A DNA stretch of 64,000 nucleotides from Halalkalibacter alkaliphilus (GTDB lineage Bacteria > Bacillota > Bacilli > Bacillales > Bacillaceae_D): contig NZ_JAKRYL010000004.1 of assembly GCF_023555415.1 (NCBI RefSeq), forward strand, positions 124,001 through 188,000. Direction: 5' to 3'. Position 1 is the first letter of the stretch, and every line of letters begins with the position of its first letter. Under the pieces are notes generated by a model. It had not been told where the DNA came from. It saw only the letters and a program-made list of their open reading frames with translations, and did not search any database. The position numbers and the translations under genes are program-made. Shown here in pieces: positions 1 to 9,179 of the stretch.

Positions 1-1
1 G

Positions 2-1078
2 TTTGAGGATGAAGAAGGAGATGTTTTCCAGGACTTTAGTAAGCAAGGTGCGTCGGCTAATGCTTTCACGAGTTTTACACGAACGGCTTACTTATTCTCG
101 AGCACAAATAATGTAGAGAAAAACTTGGATACATTACTTAATTTTGTTCAGCATCCTTACTTTACAGAAGAAAGTGTTGAAAAGGAAAAAGGGATCATTA
201 ATCAAGAAATTACAATGTATGATGATAATCCAGATTGGCGAGCTTATTTTGGTGTGATTGAAAATATGTTCCACCATCATCCAGTAAAAATTGATATTGC
301 TGGGACGATCGAATCAATTTCTAATATCACAAAAGATTTACTGTACACTTGCTATGAAACCTTTTACCATCCAGCCAATATGCTCTTATTTGTCATTGGA
401 CCCGTTGACCCTGAGAAGATCATGGAACAAGTGAGAGAGAATCAATCGCAAAAGGAATTTACTGCACCTGAAGAGATCAAGCGTTTCTTTGAAGAAGAAC
501 CAGAATCTGTAGCTAAAGAGAAAAACATTATTACGATGCCAGTACAAACTCCAAAATGCTTAGTGGGCTTTAAGGAAACTGGTGCCACACGCCAGGGAGA
601 CGATTTATTAAAACGTGAACTGTCGATAAATATATTGCTTGATTTGATGTTTGGTCAGAGCTCTGACAATTACCAAACGCTCTTTGATGACGGATTGATT
701 GATGATTCTTTTTCATTTGATCATTCAGCTGAAGAAGGCTTCGGATTCACAATTATTGGCGGAGATACAAAATATCCAGATAAATTAGCTGATCGTATTA
801 AACATATGGTTGAAACGTTTAAACAATCCAGCTTAACTGAGGATCAAGTTAATCGAGCAATTAAAAAGAAAATTGGATCATTTTTACGGTCGCTCAATTC
901 CCCTGAGTATATTGCGAACCAGTTTACACGTTATCAATTTAATGAAATGAATTTATTTGAAGTTGTCCCAATGCTTGAAAGTATTACACCTAACGAATTA
1001 ACTGAAGTTTTACAGAACCATTTTCAATTTGACCGTTTTACGGTTTGTCAGGTAAAAGCAGAGGGGTTTAACGAATAA
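2..1078 (+). CDS. ymfH: M16-family zinc peptidase YmfH, 5'-truncated by the window edge
   Basis: The reading frame is open from base 2, so the gene starts before the window. The first visible residues (FEDEEGDVFQDF) match the segment that in M16 insulinase-like peptidases follows the HxxEH zinc motif; that motif must lie just outside. The downstream Glu-rich helix (EKEKGIINQEI, near base 185–210) fits the region carrying the third zinc ligand. The C-terminal part is the inactive-like M16 half domain. YmfH normally pairs with YmfF, whose gene would lie upstream. ymfI follows after a single base, so the two are co-transcribed. The peptidase substrate is not known from sequence. Confidence 0.9.
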   Translation, partial: FEDEEGDVFQDFSKQGASANAFTSFTRTAYLFSSTNNVEKNLDTLLNFVQHPYFTEESVEKEKGIINQEITMYDDNPDWRAYFGVIENMFHHHPVKIDIAGTIESISNITKDLLYTCYETFYHPANMLLFVIGPVDPEKIMEQVRENQSQKEFTAPEEIKRFFEEEPESVAKEKNIITMPVQTPKCLVGFKETGATRQGDDLLKRELSINILLDLMFGQSSDNYQTLFDDGLIDDSFSFDHSAEEGFGFTIIGGDTKYPDKLADRIKHMVETFKQSSLTEDQVNRAIKKKIGSFLRSLNSPEYIANQFTRYQFNEMNLFEVVPMLESITPNELTEVLQNHFQFDRFTVCQVKAEGFNE

Positions 1079-1079
1079 C

Positions 1080-1808
1080 ATGAAAGCTATTTTAATAACT
1101 GGAGCATCAGGAGGAATTGGCGCTCAAATTGCTAAAGAGCTGGCATCTCCTGATTGCTCTCTTTTTTTGCACTATAATGAAAACGAAAAATCGGTTCAGA
1201 AAACAGCTGCCAAATGCGTTGATCAAGGTGCAACGGTTCAACTTATTCAGTCTGATTTATCTAAAGATGACGGAGATGAGCAACTGCTTGCGAAAGTACC
1301 TAAAGACATTACGTTCCATACCATTGTTCATAATGCAGGTATAAGTCATTTTGGGTTGTTTACTGATGTGACGAATACGGATATAAGTGAAATGATGAAT
1401 GTTCATCTAGTTAATCCGATGAAAATTACAAGAAGTTTGTTACCAAAAATGATTCAAGCTCATCAGGGGAAAATTATTGTGATCTCCTCGATTTGGGGTT
1501 TAACAGGTGCATCGTGTGAAGTGATTTATTCTGCAGCAAAAGGAGGAATAAATAGCTTCGTGAAAGGATTAGCAAAAGAAGTGGCTCCTAGTCATATTCA
1601 AGTGAATGCTATTGCGCCTGGGGCAATAGAAACAGAAATGCTTAAAAAGAATGGGCTTGAACATATGGATGAGCTTAAAGAAGACATCCCTGCTCATGCT
1701 TTTGGAAAAACGGCTGATATTGCTTATGCAGTTTCATTTTTAAGTTCCCACAAATCAAATTATATAAACGGACAAATTATTTCAATTAATGGTGCATGGT
1801 ATTGTTGA
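1080..1808 (+). CDS. ymfI: SDR-family oxidoreductase YmfI
   Basis: A 242-residue short-chain dehydrogenase with an N-terminal Rossmann motif GASGGIGA (TGxxxGxG type), the NAG motif, a catalytic Ser in VISSIWG and the YSAAK Tyr-Lys pair. In Bacillus subtilis the orthologue, next to ymfH and ymfJ, is reported to reduce the modification on elongation factor P to 5-aminopentanol; that function is carried over here from synteny and family. The family is often annotated as 3-oxoacyl-ACP reductase, which is the alternative. ATG at 1080 follows the ymfH stop after one base, with a GAGGGG-like ribosome site at 1061. Confidence 0.9.
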   Translation: MKAILITGASGGIGAQIAKELASPDCSLFLHYNENEKSVQKTAAKCVDQGATVQLIQSDLSKDDGDEQLLAKVPKDITFHTIVHNAGISHFGLFTDVTNTDISEMMNVHLVNPMKITRSLLPKMIQAHQGKIIVISSIWGLTGASCEVIYSAAKGGINSFVKGLAKEVAPSHIQVNAIAPGAIETEMLKKNGLEHMDELKEDIPAHAFGKTADIAYAVSFLSSHKSNYINGQIISINGAWYC

Positions 1809-1913
1809 AAATTTAAAAATGAACCTCCACAAAAAACAATTCGAAGCGATGAATATTCTTATAAGAATGAGAAAAAATACTATCGAAGTACATTTTTCAA
1901 GGAGGGTCTTAAT

Positions 1914-2165
1914 ATGTCTGTACTTGACAACTGGGAACAATGGAAAGATTTTTTAGGTAACCGTTTAAACCAAGCACAAACTGAAGGAATGAGTCAAAAT
2001 GTTGTGTCTGATGTTGCTTATCAAGTTGGTGAGTATTTGGCGCAACAAGTTGAGCCTAAAAACGAACAAGAGCGTGTTCTAGCCGAACTTTGGAAAGTAG
2101 CAGATGAGCAAGAGCAGCATGCCATTGCAAATATGATGGTGAAACTTGTTCAAAATGAAGGCTAG
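1914..2165 (+). CDS. ymfJ: DUF3243 protein YmfJ
   Basis: A small, Gln- and Glu-rich, probably all-helical protein of 83 residues, preceded by a strong AAGGAGG ribosome site. It matches the short DUF3243 family that lies between ymfI and ymfK in Bacillus. It has no signal peptide, membrane segment or recognisable catalytic motif. Function unknown. A perfect hairpin terminator follows directly, so the ymfH–ymfI–ymfJ transcript probably ends here. Confidence 0.85.
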   Translation: MSVLDNWEQWKDFLGNRLNQAQTEGMSQNVVSDVAYQVGEYLAQQVEPKNEQERVLAELWKVADEQEQHAIANMMVKLVQNEG

Positions 2166-2187
2166 TTAATAATAGGACACTCTATGG

Positions 2188-2212
2188 ACGCCGCATTTTG
2201 CGGCGTTTTTTC
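2188..2212 (+). terminator. Intrinsic terminator after ymfJ
   Basis: ACGCCGC and GCGGCGT form a perfect 7-bp GC-rich stem around an ATTTT loop, followed by a run of T. Confidence 0.9.
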
Positions 2213-2423
2213 ATCCGTCTGATTTGCTGATCTCGAATTGCTAGTACATAATGAATAAGCATATGATGCAAACTGAGAATAGAAACTTTATCCATAGACC
2301 ATTTGTCAACCGACAATTATTTCCGACAAAGTTCTTTCAATTATTATTAAAATCAATTATTATGATAGATGAGATCTCAAATAGCCTCACATATGTCTCA
2401 ATTAGTACAAAAGGGTGAAGCAA

Positions 2424-3197
2424 ATGGGTATAAAAGAATGGTACTTAGAATATCAAATACATAAAAATAGACCGGGACTTCTTGGTGATATTTCTTCTCT
2501 GCTTGGGATGTTGGAAATTAATATCGTAACGATAAATGGAGTAGACAACATGAGACGCGGTATGTTAATCCGTAGCTCATCGGACGATCAAGTAGCTAGG
2601 TTTAAAGCTATCTTAGAAACGATCGAAGACATCTCAGTTATCAAAGTAAGAGAACCTAGGCTCCGTGATCGGCTTGCGATTCGTCATGGCCGTTACATTG
2701 AGCGTGATGCTGATGACAAGAAGACATTCCGTTTTATTCGCAATGAGCTTGGTCTCCTTGTTGATTTTATGGCTGAACAATTTAAACGTGAAGGACATTT
2801 TTTAGTCGGGATTCGTGGGATGCCACGTGTTGGTAAAACTGAATCAATTGTTGCAGCAAGTGTGTGTGCTAATAAAAGATGGTCTTTTATTTCATCTACA
2901 CTATTAAGGCAAACTGTTCGGAGTCAATTGGCAGATGATGAAATGAGTGAAGACCATATTTTCATTATTGATGGCATTGTGACAACAATGAGATCAACGG
3001 AGAAGCATCGTACGCTTGTTAGTGATATCATGAGATTGCCAGCAGTAAAGGTAGTAGAGCATCCGGATATTTTTGTGCGTGAAACAGAATATGAATTGGA
3101 AGACTTTGATTGTATAATTGAGCTTAGAAATGATGAGGGAGAAGAGATTACATACGAAGTAGTAGAATCAGGCTTTTCCTCTTTTGATATAAGTTAG
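2424..3197 (+). CDS. ymfK: YmfK, ACT-like domain protein (DUF3388)
   Basis: The first ~85 residues look like an ACT-type ligand-binding domain (YLEYQIHKNRPGLLGDI...), and the middle holds a P-loop-like stretch, GIRGMPRVGKTES, followed by alternating hydrophobic strands. This domain pair is the DUF3388 family, conserved between ymfJ and ymfM in Bacillus. Function is unknown. ATG at 2424 was chosen because AAGGG at 2411 is correctly spaced; an in-frame GTG at 2415 overlaps that site. The rodZ-like gene follows after 10 bases. Confidence 0.85.
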   Translation: MGIKEWYLEYQIHKNRPGLLGDISSLLGMLEINIVTINGVDNMRRGMLIRSSSDDQVARFKAILETIEDISVIKVREPRLRDRLAIRHGRYIERDADDKKTFRFIRNELGLLVDFMAEQFKREGHFLVGIRGMPRVGKTESIVAASVCANKRWSFISSTLLRQTVRSQLADDEMSEDHIFIIDGIVTTMRSTEKHRTLVSDIMRLPAVKVVEHPDIFVRETEYELEDFDCIIELRNDEGEEITYEVVESGFSSFDIS

Positions 3198-3207
3198 AGG
3201 TAGGTAG

Positions 3208-4104
3208 GTGTTAGGATTGTCAGAATTAGGTCAGTATTTAAAGGAAGCGCGTGAAGAGAAACAAATTTCATTAGATGACCTTCAACGTACGACAAAAATT
3301 CAAAAGCGGTATTTGATTGCCATTGAAGAAGGTCGGTTTGATACATTACCTGGGATTTTTTATGCTAGAGCATTTGTTAAGACATACGCCGAGGCAATCG
3401 GACTAGATCCGGATCCATTGTTTGATCAGTATCGTCATGAGCTTCCTAATCCGCAACGTGAAGCTGTTACGCTCCCGTCACGTACAGAACGGAGTAAGCC
3501 ATCGGCTGGACCTAAGAAACGAGCTAAAAAAGGGTCGTTCTTATCCGCTTTGATTGCGATGGTGTTCGTTGGAATTATTGTAGTTGGAATTTGGTTAATG
3601 GCTCAAGGTGGAGGTGCTGGTGATGATGGAGCGATTGCCCCAGATGACAGTGAGAATCTTGAAGCTGATTTTTCCGAAGAGGTAGGTACTGCTCCTGAAG
3701 AAGAAGAGGAGGAGCCTGAAGAAGTTGAGGAAATTCCAGAGGAAGAACCTGAAGAAGAAGAGTTAGAGCCTGAACCAGAATTGTCGATTACTTTTATTGA
3801 AAGCTCTGGAAATACTTCGTTTTTTGAGTTGGAAAATGGCCAACTATCCGATGTTCGAATTGAAATTACTGGAGATCGATCATATATTGATGTGAAGAAT
3901 GCTCTAGGGAAAACTTTTTACACTGGGACACCGACAGAAGGAGAGGTTATTACTCCTGAGCTAGATGGGGAAGAACGGGTTATTTTTAATTTCGGTGCTT
4001 CTCAGTTTGTTGAATTGTTTATTAATGATCAACAAGTGGAGTTTCCTTTAGATATAACTCATCAAAAGATTGATATAACGGTTATAGCTGAAGAGTCAGA
4101 ATAA
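3208..4104 (+). CDS. rodZ: RodZ-like helix-turn-helix membrane protein (YmfM)
   Basis: A cytoplasmic XRE-type HTH occupies about residues 5–70, followed by a basic linker, one transmembrane helix (about 108–132), a very acidic Glu/Pro linker (about 140–190) and a C-terminal DUF4115 beta domain outside the membrane. This is the layout of RodZ, which links MreB to elongation of the cell wall. The highly acidic external linker is typical of alkaliphile or halophile surface proteins (inference). GTG 3208 has GAGG 8 bases upstream; TTG 3217 is an alternative that would begin nearer the usual SELGQYL start. Confidence 0.88.
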   Translation: MLGLSELGQYLKEAREEKQISLDDLQRTTKIQKRYLIAIEEGRFDTLPGIFYARAFVKTYAEAIGLDPDPLFDQYRHELPNPQREAVTLPSRTERSKPSAGPKKRAKKGSFLSALIAMVFVGIIVVGIWLMAQGGGAGDDGAIAPDDSENLEADFSEEVGTAPEEEEEEPEEVEEIPEEEPEEEELEPEPELSITFIESSGNTSFFELENGQLSDVRIEITGDRSYIDVKNALGKTFYTGTPTEGEVITPELDGEERVIFNFGASQFVELFINDQQVEFPLDITHQKIDITVIAEESE

Positions 4105-4115
4105 GAGGATCTTTT

Positions 4116-4191
4116 CTCTACACTCATCTCCTTTTCAATAGGAGTAGTGTAGAGGGCACTGAAAGGGAAAGTCACCTTCTCAGTGCCCTCT
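4116..4191 (+). other. Two overlapping, mutually exclusive stem-loops upstream of pgsA
   Basis: CTCTACACT at 4116 can pair with AGTGTAGAG ending at 4154. AGAGGGCACTGA at 4151–4162 can pair perfectly with TCAGTGCCCTCT at 4180–4191. The bases AGAG at 4151–4154 are needed by both stems, so only one can form fully at a time. A T-run follows at about 4203. This could be a terminator with an alternative fold. Confidence 0.6.
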
Positions 4192-4319
4192 TGCAGAAAA
4201 GGTCTTTTTTTTGTTTAGGAATAAGTTGGTTACATTTATTAATTTATAGAAATTATGGTACAATGATTAATGGACTTTACTACATTTGCAATCACGGTTA
4301 TATGAAGGAAGGGAATTTT

Positions 4320-4898
4320 GTGAATTTACCAAATAAAATAACGATCTCTCGGATATTTCTTATTCCATTATTTATGATTTTTTTCTTAGTCCCTTTTTCA
4401 ATTGGTGACATTCATCTTCTTGGCACGACTATCCCTCTTGCCCATTTTATTGGAGCAATCATTTTTATTATTGCTGCTGCAACGGATTGGCTAGACGGCT
4501 ACTATGCTAGAAAGTACCAACTTGTGACCAACTTAGGGAAGTTTCTAGATCCGCTTGCTGATAAGCTATTAATCACAGCGGCTTTAATTGCGTTGGTTGA
4601 ACTTCAGCTTTTACCAGCTTGGATCGCTATAGTCATTATTAGCCGAGAATTTGCAGTGACAGGAATTCGGTTAGTTGCTGCAGCTGATGGGGATGTCATT
4701 GCAGCGAGCCAACTAGGTAAGTTAAAAACCGTGTCTCAAATTGTTGCGATCTCTGCACTTATGTTGCACAACTGGCCATTCCAAGCTATTTCATTACCTT
4801 TTGATATGATCGCGATTTATATAGCGACTTTTTTAACGATTGTGTCAGGAATTGAATATTTTCAAAAGAATCAACACATTCTCCTAAAATCAAAATAA
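4320..4898 (+). CDS. pgsA: CDP-diacylglycerol–glycerol-3-phosphate 3-phosphatidyltransferase
   Basis: Makes phosphatidylglycerol phosphate, the first committed step to phosphatidylglycerol in the membrane. The CDP-alcohol phosphotransferase signature D-G-x2-A-R-x8-G-x3-D-x3-D is visible as DWLDGYYARKYQ...LGKFLDPLADK. Several hydrophobic helices span the protein. GTG at 4320 gives the usual length of 192 residues and sits 6 bases after AAGGAAGGG. The longer reading frame upstream is not needed. cinA follows after 16 bases. Confidence 0.95.
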   Translation: MNLPNKITISRIFLIPLFMIFFLVPFSIGDIHLLGTTIPLAHFIGAIIFIIAAATDWLDGYYARKYQLVTNLGKFLDPLADKLLITAALIALVELQLLPAWIAIVIISREFAVTGIRLVAAADGDVIAASQLGKLKTVSQIVAISALMLHNWPFQAISLPFDMIAIYIATFLTIVSGIEYFQKNQHILLKSK

Positions 4899-4914
4899 TA
4901 GGCGGGTAGATGCA

Positions 4915-6168
4915 ATGAATGCTGAATTAATTTCTGTAGGATCAGAGTTATTACTTGGACAAATTGTTAATACGAATGCGGCCTTTCTATCTCAAGAATT
5001 AGCACTTCTTGGTGTAAATGTTTTTTATCAAACAACAGTAGGGGATAATGGGAAAAGACTAACAGCCGCTTTAGAGTTAGCCAATTCCCGTTCAGATTTG
5101 GTTATTATTACAGGTGGCCTCGGCCCAACAAAGGACGATTTAACAAAAGAAACGGTCGCATCATTCGTGAGTAGAAAGCTTGTGCATCACGAGGAATCAT
5201 TACATAATATTGAGTCTTATTTTCTGAAGAGAAATCGTCCTATGTCAGAAAATAATCGTAAGCAAGCGCTTGTAATTGAAGGAAGTCACGTACTGCTTAA
5301 TTACCATGGAATGGCTCCAGGGATGATTGTTACTAATAATGACACGAAAATTGTCATGCTCCCGGGTCCGCCGCAAGAAATGAAGCCAATGTTTACTAAT
5401 GAATTTGTACCTCAATTGGCAAAAATGATGGGGGAACAAACTTCTATTACATCACGAGTACTTCGGTTCTTCGGTATCGGTGAATCTCAATTAGAAACAG
5501 ATTTATTAGATTTAATAGAAGCTCAAACAAATCCGACTATTGCTCCATTAGCTAATGAAGGAGAAGTGACGTTACGACTGACTGTTAAGCATGCGGACCC
5601 TACTGAGCAAAAAAGGCTTCTAGATGAGACTGAAGATCAGGTTACAAAGCGTGTCGGTCAATATTTATACGGCTATGGTGATACGTCACTTATGGAGCAG
5701 CTCTTTTTGCAATTACGAGAGAAACACTGTACGATAGCTACAGCAGAAAGTTTTACAGGAGGTAAATTTTCCGGCATGTTGACATCATTTTCGGGGTCTT
5801 CGGCTATTTACCGAGGTGGATTCGTTTCCTATGCGACAGACGTGAAGGAAAAGGTTTTAGGGGTGTCGAATGAAGTCATAAGAAAATATGGTGTGATCAG
5901 TCCCCAATGTGCTATTGAAATGGCTAAGCGTGCGAAGGAACAATGCGTATCTGATATAGCAATTAGTTTCACAGGTGTAGCAGGTCCGTCTAAGCAAGAA
6001 GGGAAGGAACCTGGTACAATTTTTATTGGCGTTGCTGGACTTACCCCAGAGCCATTGTACTATGAGTTAAATTTAGCCGGAAATCGTAAGGCTGTTACAG
6101 ATCGAGCTATTAAATATGGATGTTTTTATTTATTGAAAGAAATGAAAAGGTGGAATATGAAAGAATGA
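4915..6168 (+). CDS. cinA: CinA, competence/damage-inducible protein
   Basis: The 417-residue protein has an N-terminal molybdopterin-binding-like domain (ITGGLGPTKDD, PGPPQEMKPMF) and a C-terminal CinA domain of the nicotinamide-nucleotide amidohydrolase type (ATAESFTGGKFSGMLTS..., ISFTGVAGP). In Bacillus it is normally co-transcribed with recA; here a helicase gene lies between them and overlaps the cinA stop codon. Known family roles are pyridine-nucleotide repair and competence-linked recruitment of RecA. Confidence 0.94.
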   Translation: MNAELISVGSELLLGQIVNTNAAFLSQELALLGVNVFYQTTVGDNGKRLTAALELANSRSDLVIITGGLGPTKDDLTKETVASFVSRKLVHHEESLHNIESYFLKRNRPMSENNRKQALVIEGSHVLLNYHGMAPGMIVTNNDTKIVMLPGPPQEMKPMFTNEFVPQLAKMMGEQTSITSRVLRFFGIGESQLETDLLDLIEAQTNPTIAPLANEGEVTLRLTVKHADPTEQKRLLDETEDQVTKRVGQYLYGYGDTSLMEQLFLQLREKHCTIATAESFTGGKFSGMLTSFSGSSAIYRGGFVSYATDVKEKVLGVSNEVIRKYGVISPQCAIEMAKRAKEQCVSDIAISFTGVAGPSKQEGKEPGTIFIGVAGLTPEPLYYELNLAGNRKAVTDRAIKYGCFYLLKEMKRWNMKE

Positions 6169-7775
6169 CAACGTACTTTAATGATTTTCAGATTTCAGAA
6201 CCGATAAAACGAGCAATTAAAGACATGGGCTTTGAAGAACCTTCTCCTATTCAAGCAAAAGCTATTCCTGTGATTTTGGAAGGTGGAGACGTAGTTGGTC
6301 AGGCGCAAACAGGAACAGGTAAGACGGCGGCGTTTGGGATCCCTGTTGTTGATAAGGTGACATCTGACCGTTATGTTCAAGCATTGATTTTGACACCGAC
6401 TCGAGAATTAGCTATTCAAGTTTCAGGTGAACTTCAAAAGTTATCTGTCCATAAATCTATCCGTACTTTGCCAATTTATGGAGGCCAGTCAATTGGTCAT
6501 CAAATTCGAGCTTTAAAGCAAGGTGTTCAAGTAGTCATTGGAACTCCAGGTCGAATACTTGATCACTTACGTAGACAAACATTAAAGCTAGATCAAGTTC
6601 ATACAATTGTGCTTGATGAAGCAGATGAAATGCTAGATATGGGATTTGTTGATGATATTGAATCGATTCTCCGCCAAGTAAATACAGATCGTCAAACACT
6701 ACTTTTCTCTGCGACGATGCCTCCGGCTATTAAAAAACTGTCTCGGAAGTATATGACGGCACCAAAAACCGTTACGATTAACAAAGGTGAAGTGACTGCG
6801 CCATTAATTGACCAAATGTATTATAAAGTGTTAGAACGAAATAAAATTGAATCTCTTTGCCGCATTATTGATAGTGAAGAAATTGAATTAGGAATATTGT
6901 TTTGTCGAACAAAAAAAGGTGTTGCTGAATTAGCTGAAGCCCTTCAAGCTCGTGGATATTTAGCTGATGGCTTACATGGTGATTTAACTCAATCACAACG
7001 TGATGCAGTCATGAAGAAGTTTCGTGACTCTTCGATTGAATTTCTTATTGCAACAGATGTAGCGGCTCGTGGAATTGACGTTGATAATGTTACACATGTT
7101 ATTAACTATGATATTCCTCAAGACCCCGAGAGCTATGTTCATCGAATTGGTCGGACGGGACGTGCTGGTCGAAAAGGCTTAGCGCTTACTCTTGTTACTC
7201 CGCGTGAGATGAAACACTTGCGTTCGATTGAACAAGAGATTAAAATGAGTATTCCTTCGCAAGATGTACCAACTATTGAAGAAGTAGTTGTAAAACAACA
7301 AGGTTCTTGGAAAAAGTTAATTTCCGATACAATCAACACTAGTGGAAAAGAAGCTGAATTGTTTGATCCACTCGTCGATGAAGTCTTAGCAGAATTTTCA
7401 GCACGAGACGTCGTATCGGCATTATTAAAAATGAATTTTTCTCCAACGTCATCCACTGATGAAACAGGTTATAGTTTTGGAGATACTGGTGCTGCTAAAG
7501 GCATGGTTCGCTTCTTCATTAATGTAGGTAGAAATGTAAATATGACGCCTAAAGTGTTAATTGAAGCGATCTCAGAGCTTGTTGGTATCCCTGGAAAATC
7601 TGTTGGGAAGATTGATATATTTGAAAACTTCACTTTTGTTGAAGTTCCTGAAGAAGCAGCTCCATTTGTATATGAAGCTCTTCGTTATTCGCGAATTAGC
7701 GGTGCACGAGTGAATTTAGAACCAGCTAAACCACGCCCTAAGCGCGAACCACGCCGCACTCCAACCCGTAGCTAA
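6165..7775 (+). CDS. DEAD-box RNA helicase with DbpA-like C-terminal RNA-binding domain
   Basis: All core helicase motifs are visible: Q motif (SPIQAKAIP), AQTGTGKT, PTRELA, DEAD (LDEADEMLDMGF), SAT, and HRIGRTGRAGRKG. The C-terminus (about residues 450–520) has an RRM-like DbpA fold (MVRFFINVGRNVNMTPKVL, KIDIFENFTFVEV), followed by a basic Pro/Arg tail. This suggests a role in ribosome assembly or RNA remodelling like DbpA/YxiN. ATG 6165 overlaps the cinA stop (ATGA), with AAAAGGTGG upstream, so translation is coupled. Its place between cinA and recA differs from B. subtilis. Confidence 0.92.
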   Translation: MTTYFNDFQISEPIKRAIKDMGFEEPSPIQAKAIPVILEGGDVVGQAQTGTGKTAAFGIPVVDKVTSDRYVQALILTPTRELAIQVSGELQKLSVHKSIRTLPIYGGQSIGHQIRALKQGVQVVIGTPGRILDHLRRQTLKLDQVHTIVLDEADEMLDMGFVDDIESILRQVNTDRQTLLFSATMPPAIKKLSRKYMTAPKTVTINKGEVTAPLIDQMYYKVLERNKIESLCRIIDSEEIELGILFCRTKKGVAELAEALQARGYLADGLHGDLTQSQRDAVMKKFRDSSIEFLIATDVAARGIDVDNVTHVINYDIPQDPESYVHRIGRTGRAGRKGLALTLVTPREMKHLRSIEQEIKMSIPSQDVPTIEEVVVKQQGSWKKLISDTINTSGKEAELFDPLVDEVLAEFSARDVVSALLKMNFSPTSSTDETGYSFGDTGAAKGMVRFFINVGRNVNMTPKVLIEAISELVGIPGKSVGKIDIFENFTFVEVPEEAAPFVYEALRYSRISGARVNLEPAKPRPKREPRRTPTRS

Positions 7776-7918
7776 CCACAGAAAATGAGAAAGAGCGCTC
7801 TATTAAGGGAGGGAATTGAAAAGGCGATTTAATGTCCTTTTTGTAACCTTCTTTAATGGACTCTTTCACTTTTTCCTTCTTGCTTTCCTCTGGCATGTTT
7901 TTCCTACTACCATTAACG

Positions 7919-7932
7919 CGAATAAATGTTCG
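7919..7932 (+). promoter_or_regulatory. LexA (SOS) box of recA
   Basis: CGAATAAATGTTCG matches the Bacillus LexA/DinR consensus CGAACnnnnGTTCG at nearly every position. It lies 8 bases upstream of the recA -35 element. Confidence 0.85.
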
Positions 7933-7940
7933 TAAAACTA

Positions 7941-7969
7941 TTGGCAAAAGCGAAAAAAAAATGTATGAT
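7941..7969 (+). promoter_or_regulatory. Sigma-A promoter of recA
   Basis: TTGGCA at 7941–7946 and TATGAT at 7964–7969 are separated by exactly 17 bases. The 268-base gap between the helicase and recA holds this promoter and the LexA box and no convincing gene. Confidence 0.8.
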
Positions 7970-8043
7970 AGTAAAGAACGAAACATAGATTCGCTTTTCC
8001 AATTTTAAATACATTATTATTGATAATAGAGGAGAGATTCATA

Positions 8044-9093
8044 ATGAGTGATCGTAAGGCTGCCCTTGATATGGCACTACGTCAAATCGAAAAACAATTT
8101 GGTAAAGGGTCAATTATGAAGCTTGGTGAACAAGCAGAGCAACGTGTATCAACCGTCTCAAGTGGCGCACTTGCGCTTGATATTGCACTTGGAGTAGGTG
8201 GCTATCCTAAGGGGCGTGTCATTGAAGTTTACGGTCCAGAATCTTCAGGTAAGACAACTGTATCGCTACATGCAATTGCAGAAGTTCAGAGACAAGGCGG
8301 GCAAGCAGCCTTCATTGATGCAGAGCATGCGCTAGATCCAGTTTATGCTCAAAAATTAGGGGTTAACATTGATGAGTTATTGCTTTCACAGCCGGATACA
8401 GGAGAGCAAGCATTAGAAATTGCTGAAGCTTTAGTACGTAGTGGCGCAGTTGATATGATTGTTATTGATAGTGTGGCTGCCCTTGTACCGAAAGCTGAGA
8501 TTGAAGGAGATATGGGAGATAGTCATGTTGGTTTGCAAGCTCGTCTAATGTCACAGGCATTACGTAAGCTATCTGGAGCCATAAACAAATCGAAGACGAT
8601 AGCGATTTTTATTAACCAAATTAGGGAAAAAGTGGGCGTAATGTTCGGGAACCCAGAGACGACTCCTGGTGGTCGAGCTTTGAAGTTCTATTCTTCCGTT
8701 CGTTTAGAAGTTCGTCGTGCGGAAACATTAAAGCAAGGCAATGAAATGGTAGGGAACAAAACTAAGATTAAAATTGTAAAAAATAAAGTAGCCCCTCCAT
8801 TTAAAGTGGCAGAAGTTGATATCATGTACGGCGAAGGTATTTCTCGTGAAGGTTCGATTTTAGATATTGCATCAGATCTAGATATCGTTCAAAAAAGTGG
8901 AGCATGGTACTCATTTAACGAGGAGCGTCTCGGTCAAGGGCGTGAAAATTCTAAGCAGTTCTTAAAAGAGAATTCGCACATTGCAGAACAAATTGAAACT
9001 CTCATTCGTGAGCATCATGGTTTAAATGGTGAAATAGAAGTGGCGGCAGCGACAGAAGAAGAGTTTGAAGAAGTTCCTTTTGATTTAAAATAA
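8044..9093 (+). CDS. recA: Recombinase A
   Basis: A 349-residue RecA with Walker [10 protein letters not shown] (residues 64–72), the Walker B region [12 protein letters not shown], the conserved [13 protein letters not shown] loop and an acidic C-terminal tail ([10 protein letters not shown]). It drives homologous recombination and stimulates LexA self-cleavage. ATG 8044 follows GAGGAG with correct spacing; the ATG at 8020 has no such site. Damage-inducible control is shown by the LexA box upstream. Confidence 0.98.
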   Translation: MSDRKAALDMALRQIEKQFGKGSIMKLGEQAEQRVSTVSSGALALDIALGVGGYPKGRVIEVYGPESSGKTTVSLHAIAEVQRQGGQAAFIDAEHALDPVYAQKLGVNIDELLLSQPDTGEQALEIAEALVRSGAVDMIVIDSVAALVPKAEIEGDMGDSHVGLQARLMSQALRKLSGAINKSKTIAIFINQIREKVGVMFGNPETTPGGRALKFYSSVRLEVRRAETLKQGNEMVGNKTKIKIVKNKVAPPFKVAEVDIMYGEGISREGSILDIASDLDIVQKSGAWYSFNEERLGQGRENSKQFLKENSHIAEQIETLIREHHGLNGEIEVAAATEEEFEEVPFDLK

Positions 9094-9101
9094 TAGTGGA
9101 C

Positions 9102-9153
9102 GAAGGGGTGTTCTAAAGGTGAAATGTAACCTTTGGGACACCTCCTTCTTTTA
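9102..9153 (+). terminator. Probable terminator after recA
   Basis: GAAGGGGTGTTCTAAAGGT pairs imperfectly with ACCTTTGGGACACCTCCTTC and is followed by a T-rich stretch. The next gene begins 27 bases further on, so readthrough into the nuclease operon is possible. Confidence 0.6.
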
Positions 9154-9179
9154 AGGTTTTTAGAAGGAGGTGGCAAGTG

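Noticed and set aside
7738-7986. Minus-strand 82-codon frame between the helicase and recA
   Set aside because: It overlaps the helicase C-terminus and the recA promoter and LexA box, and has no ribosome site.
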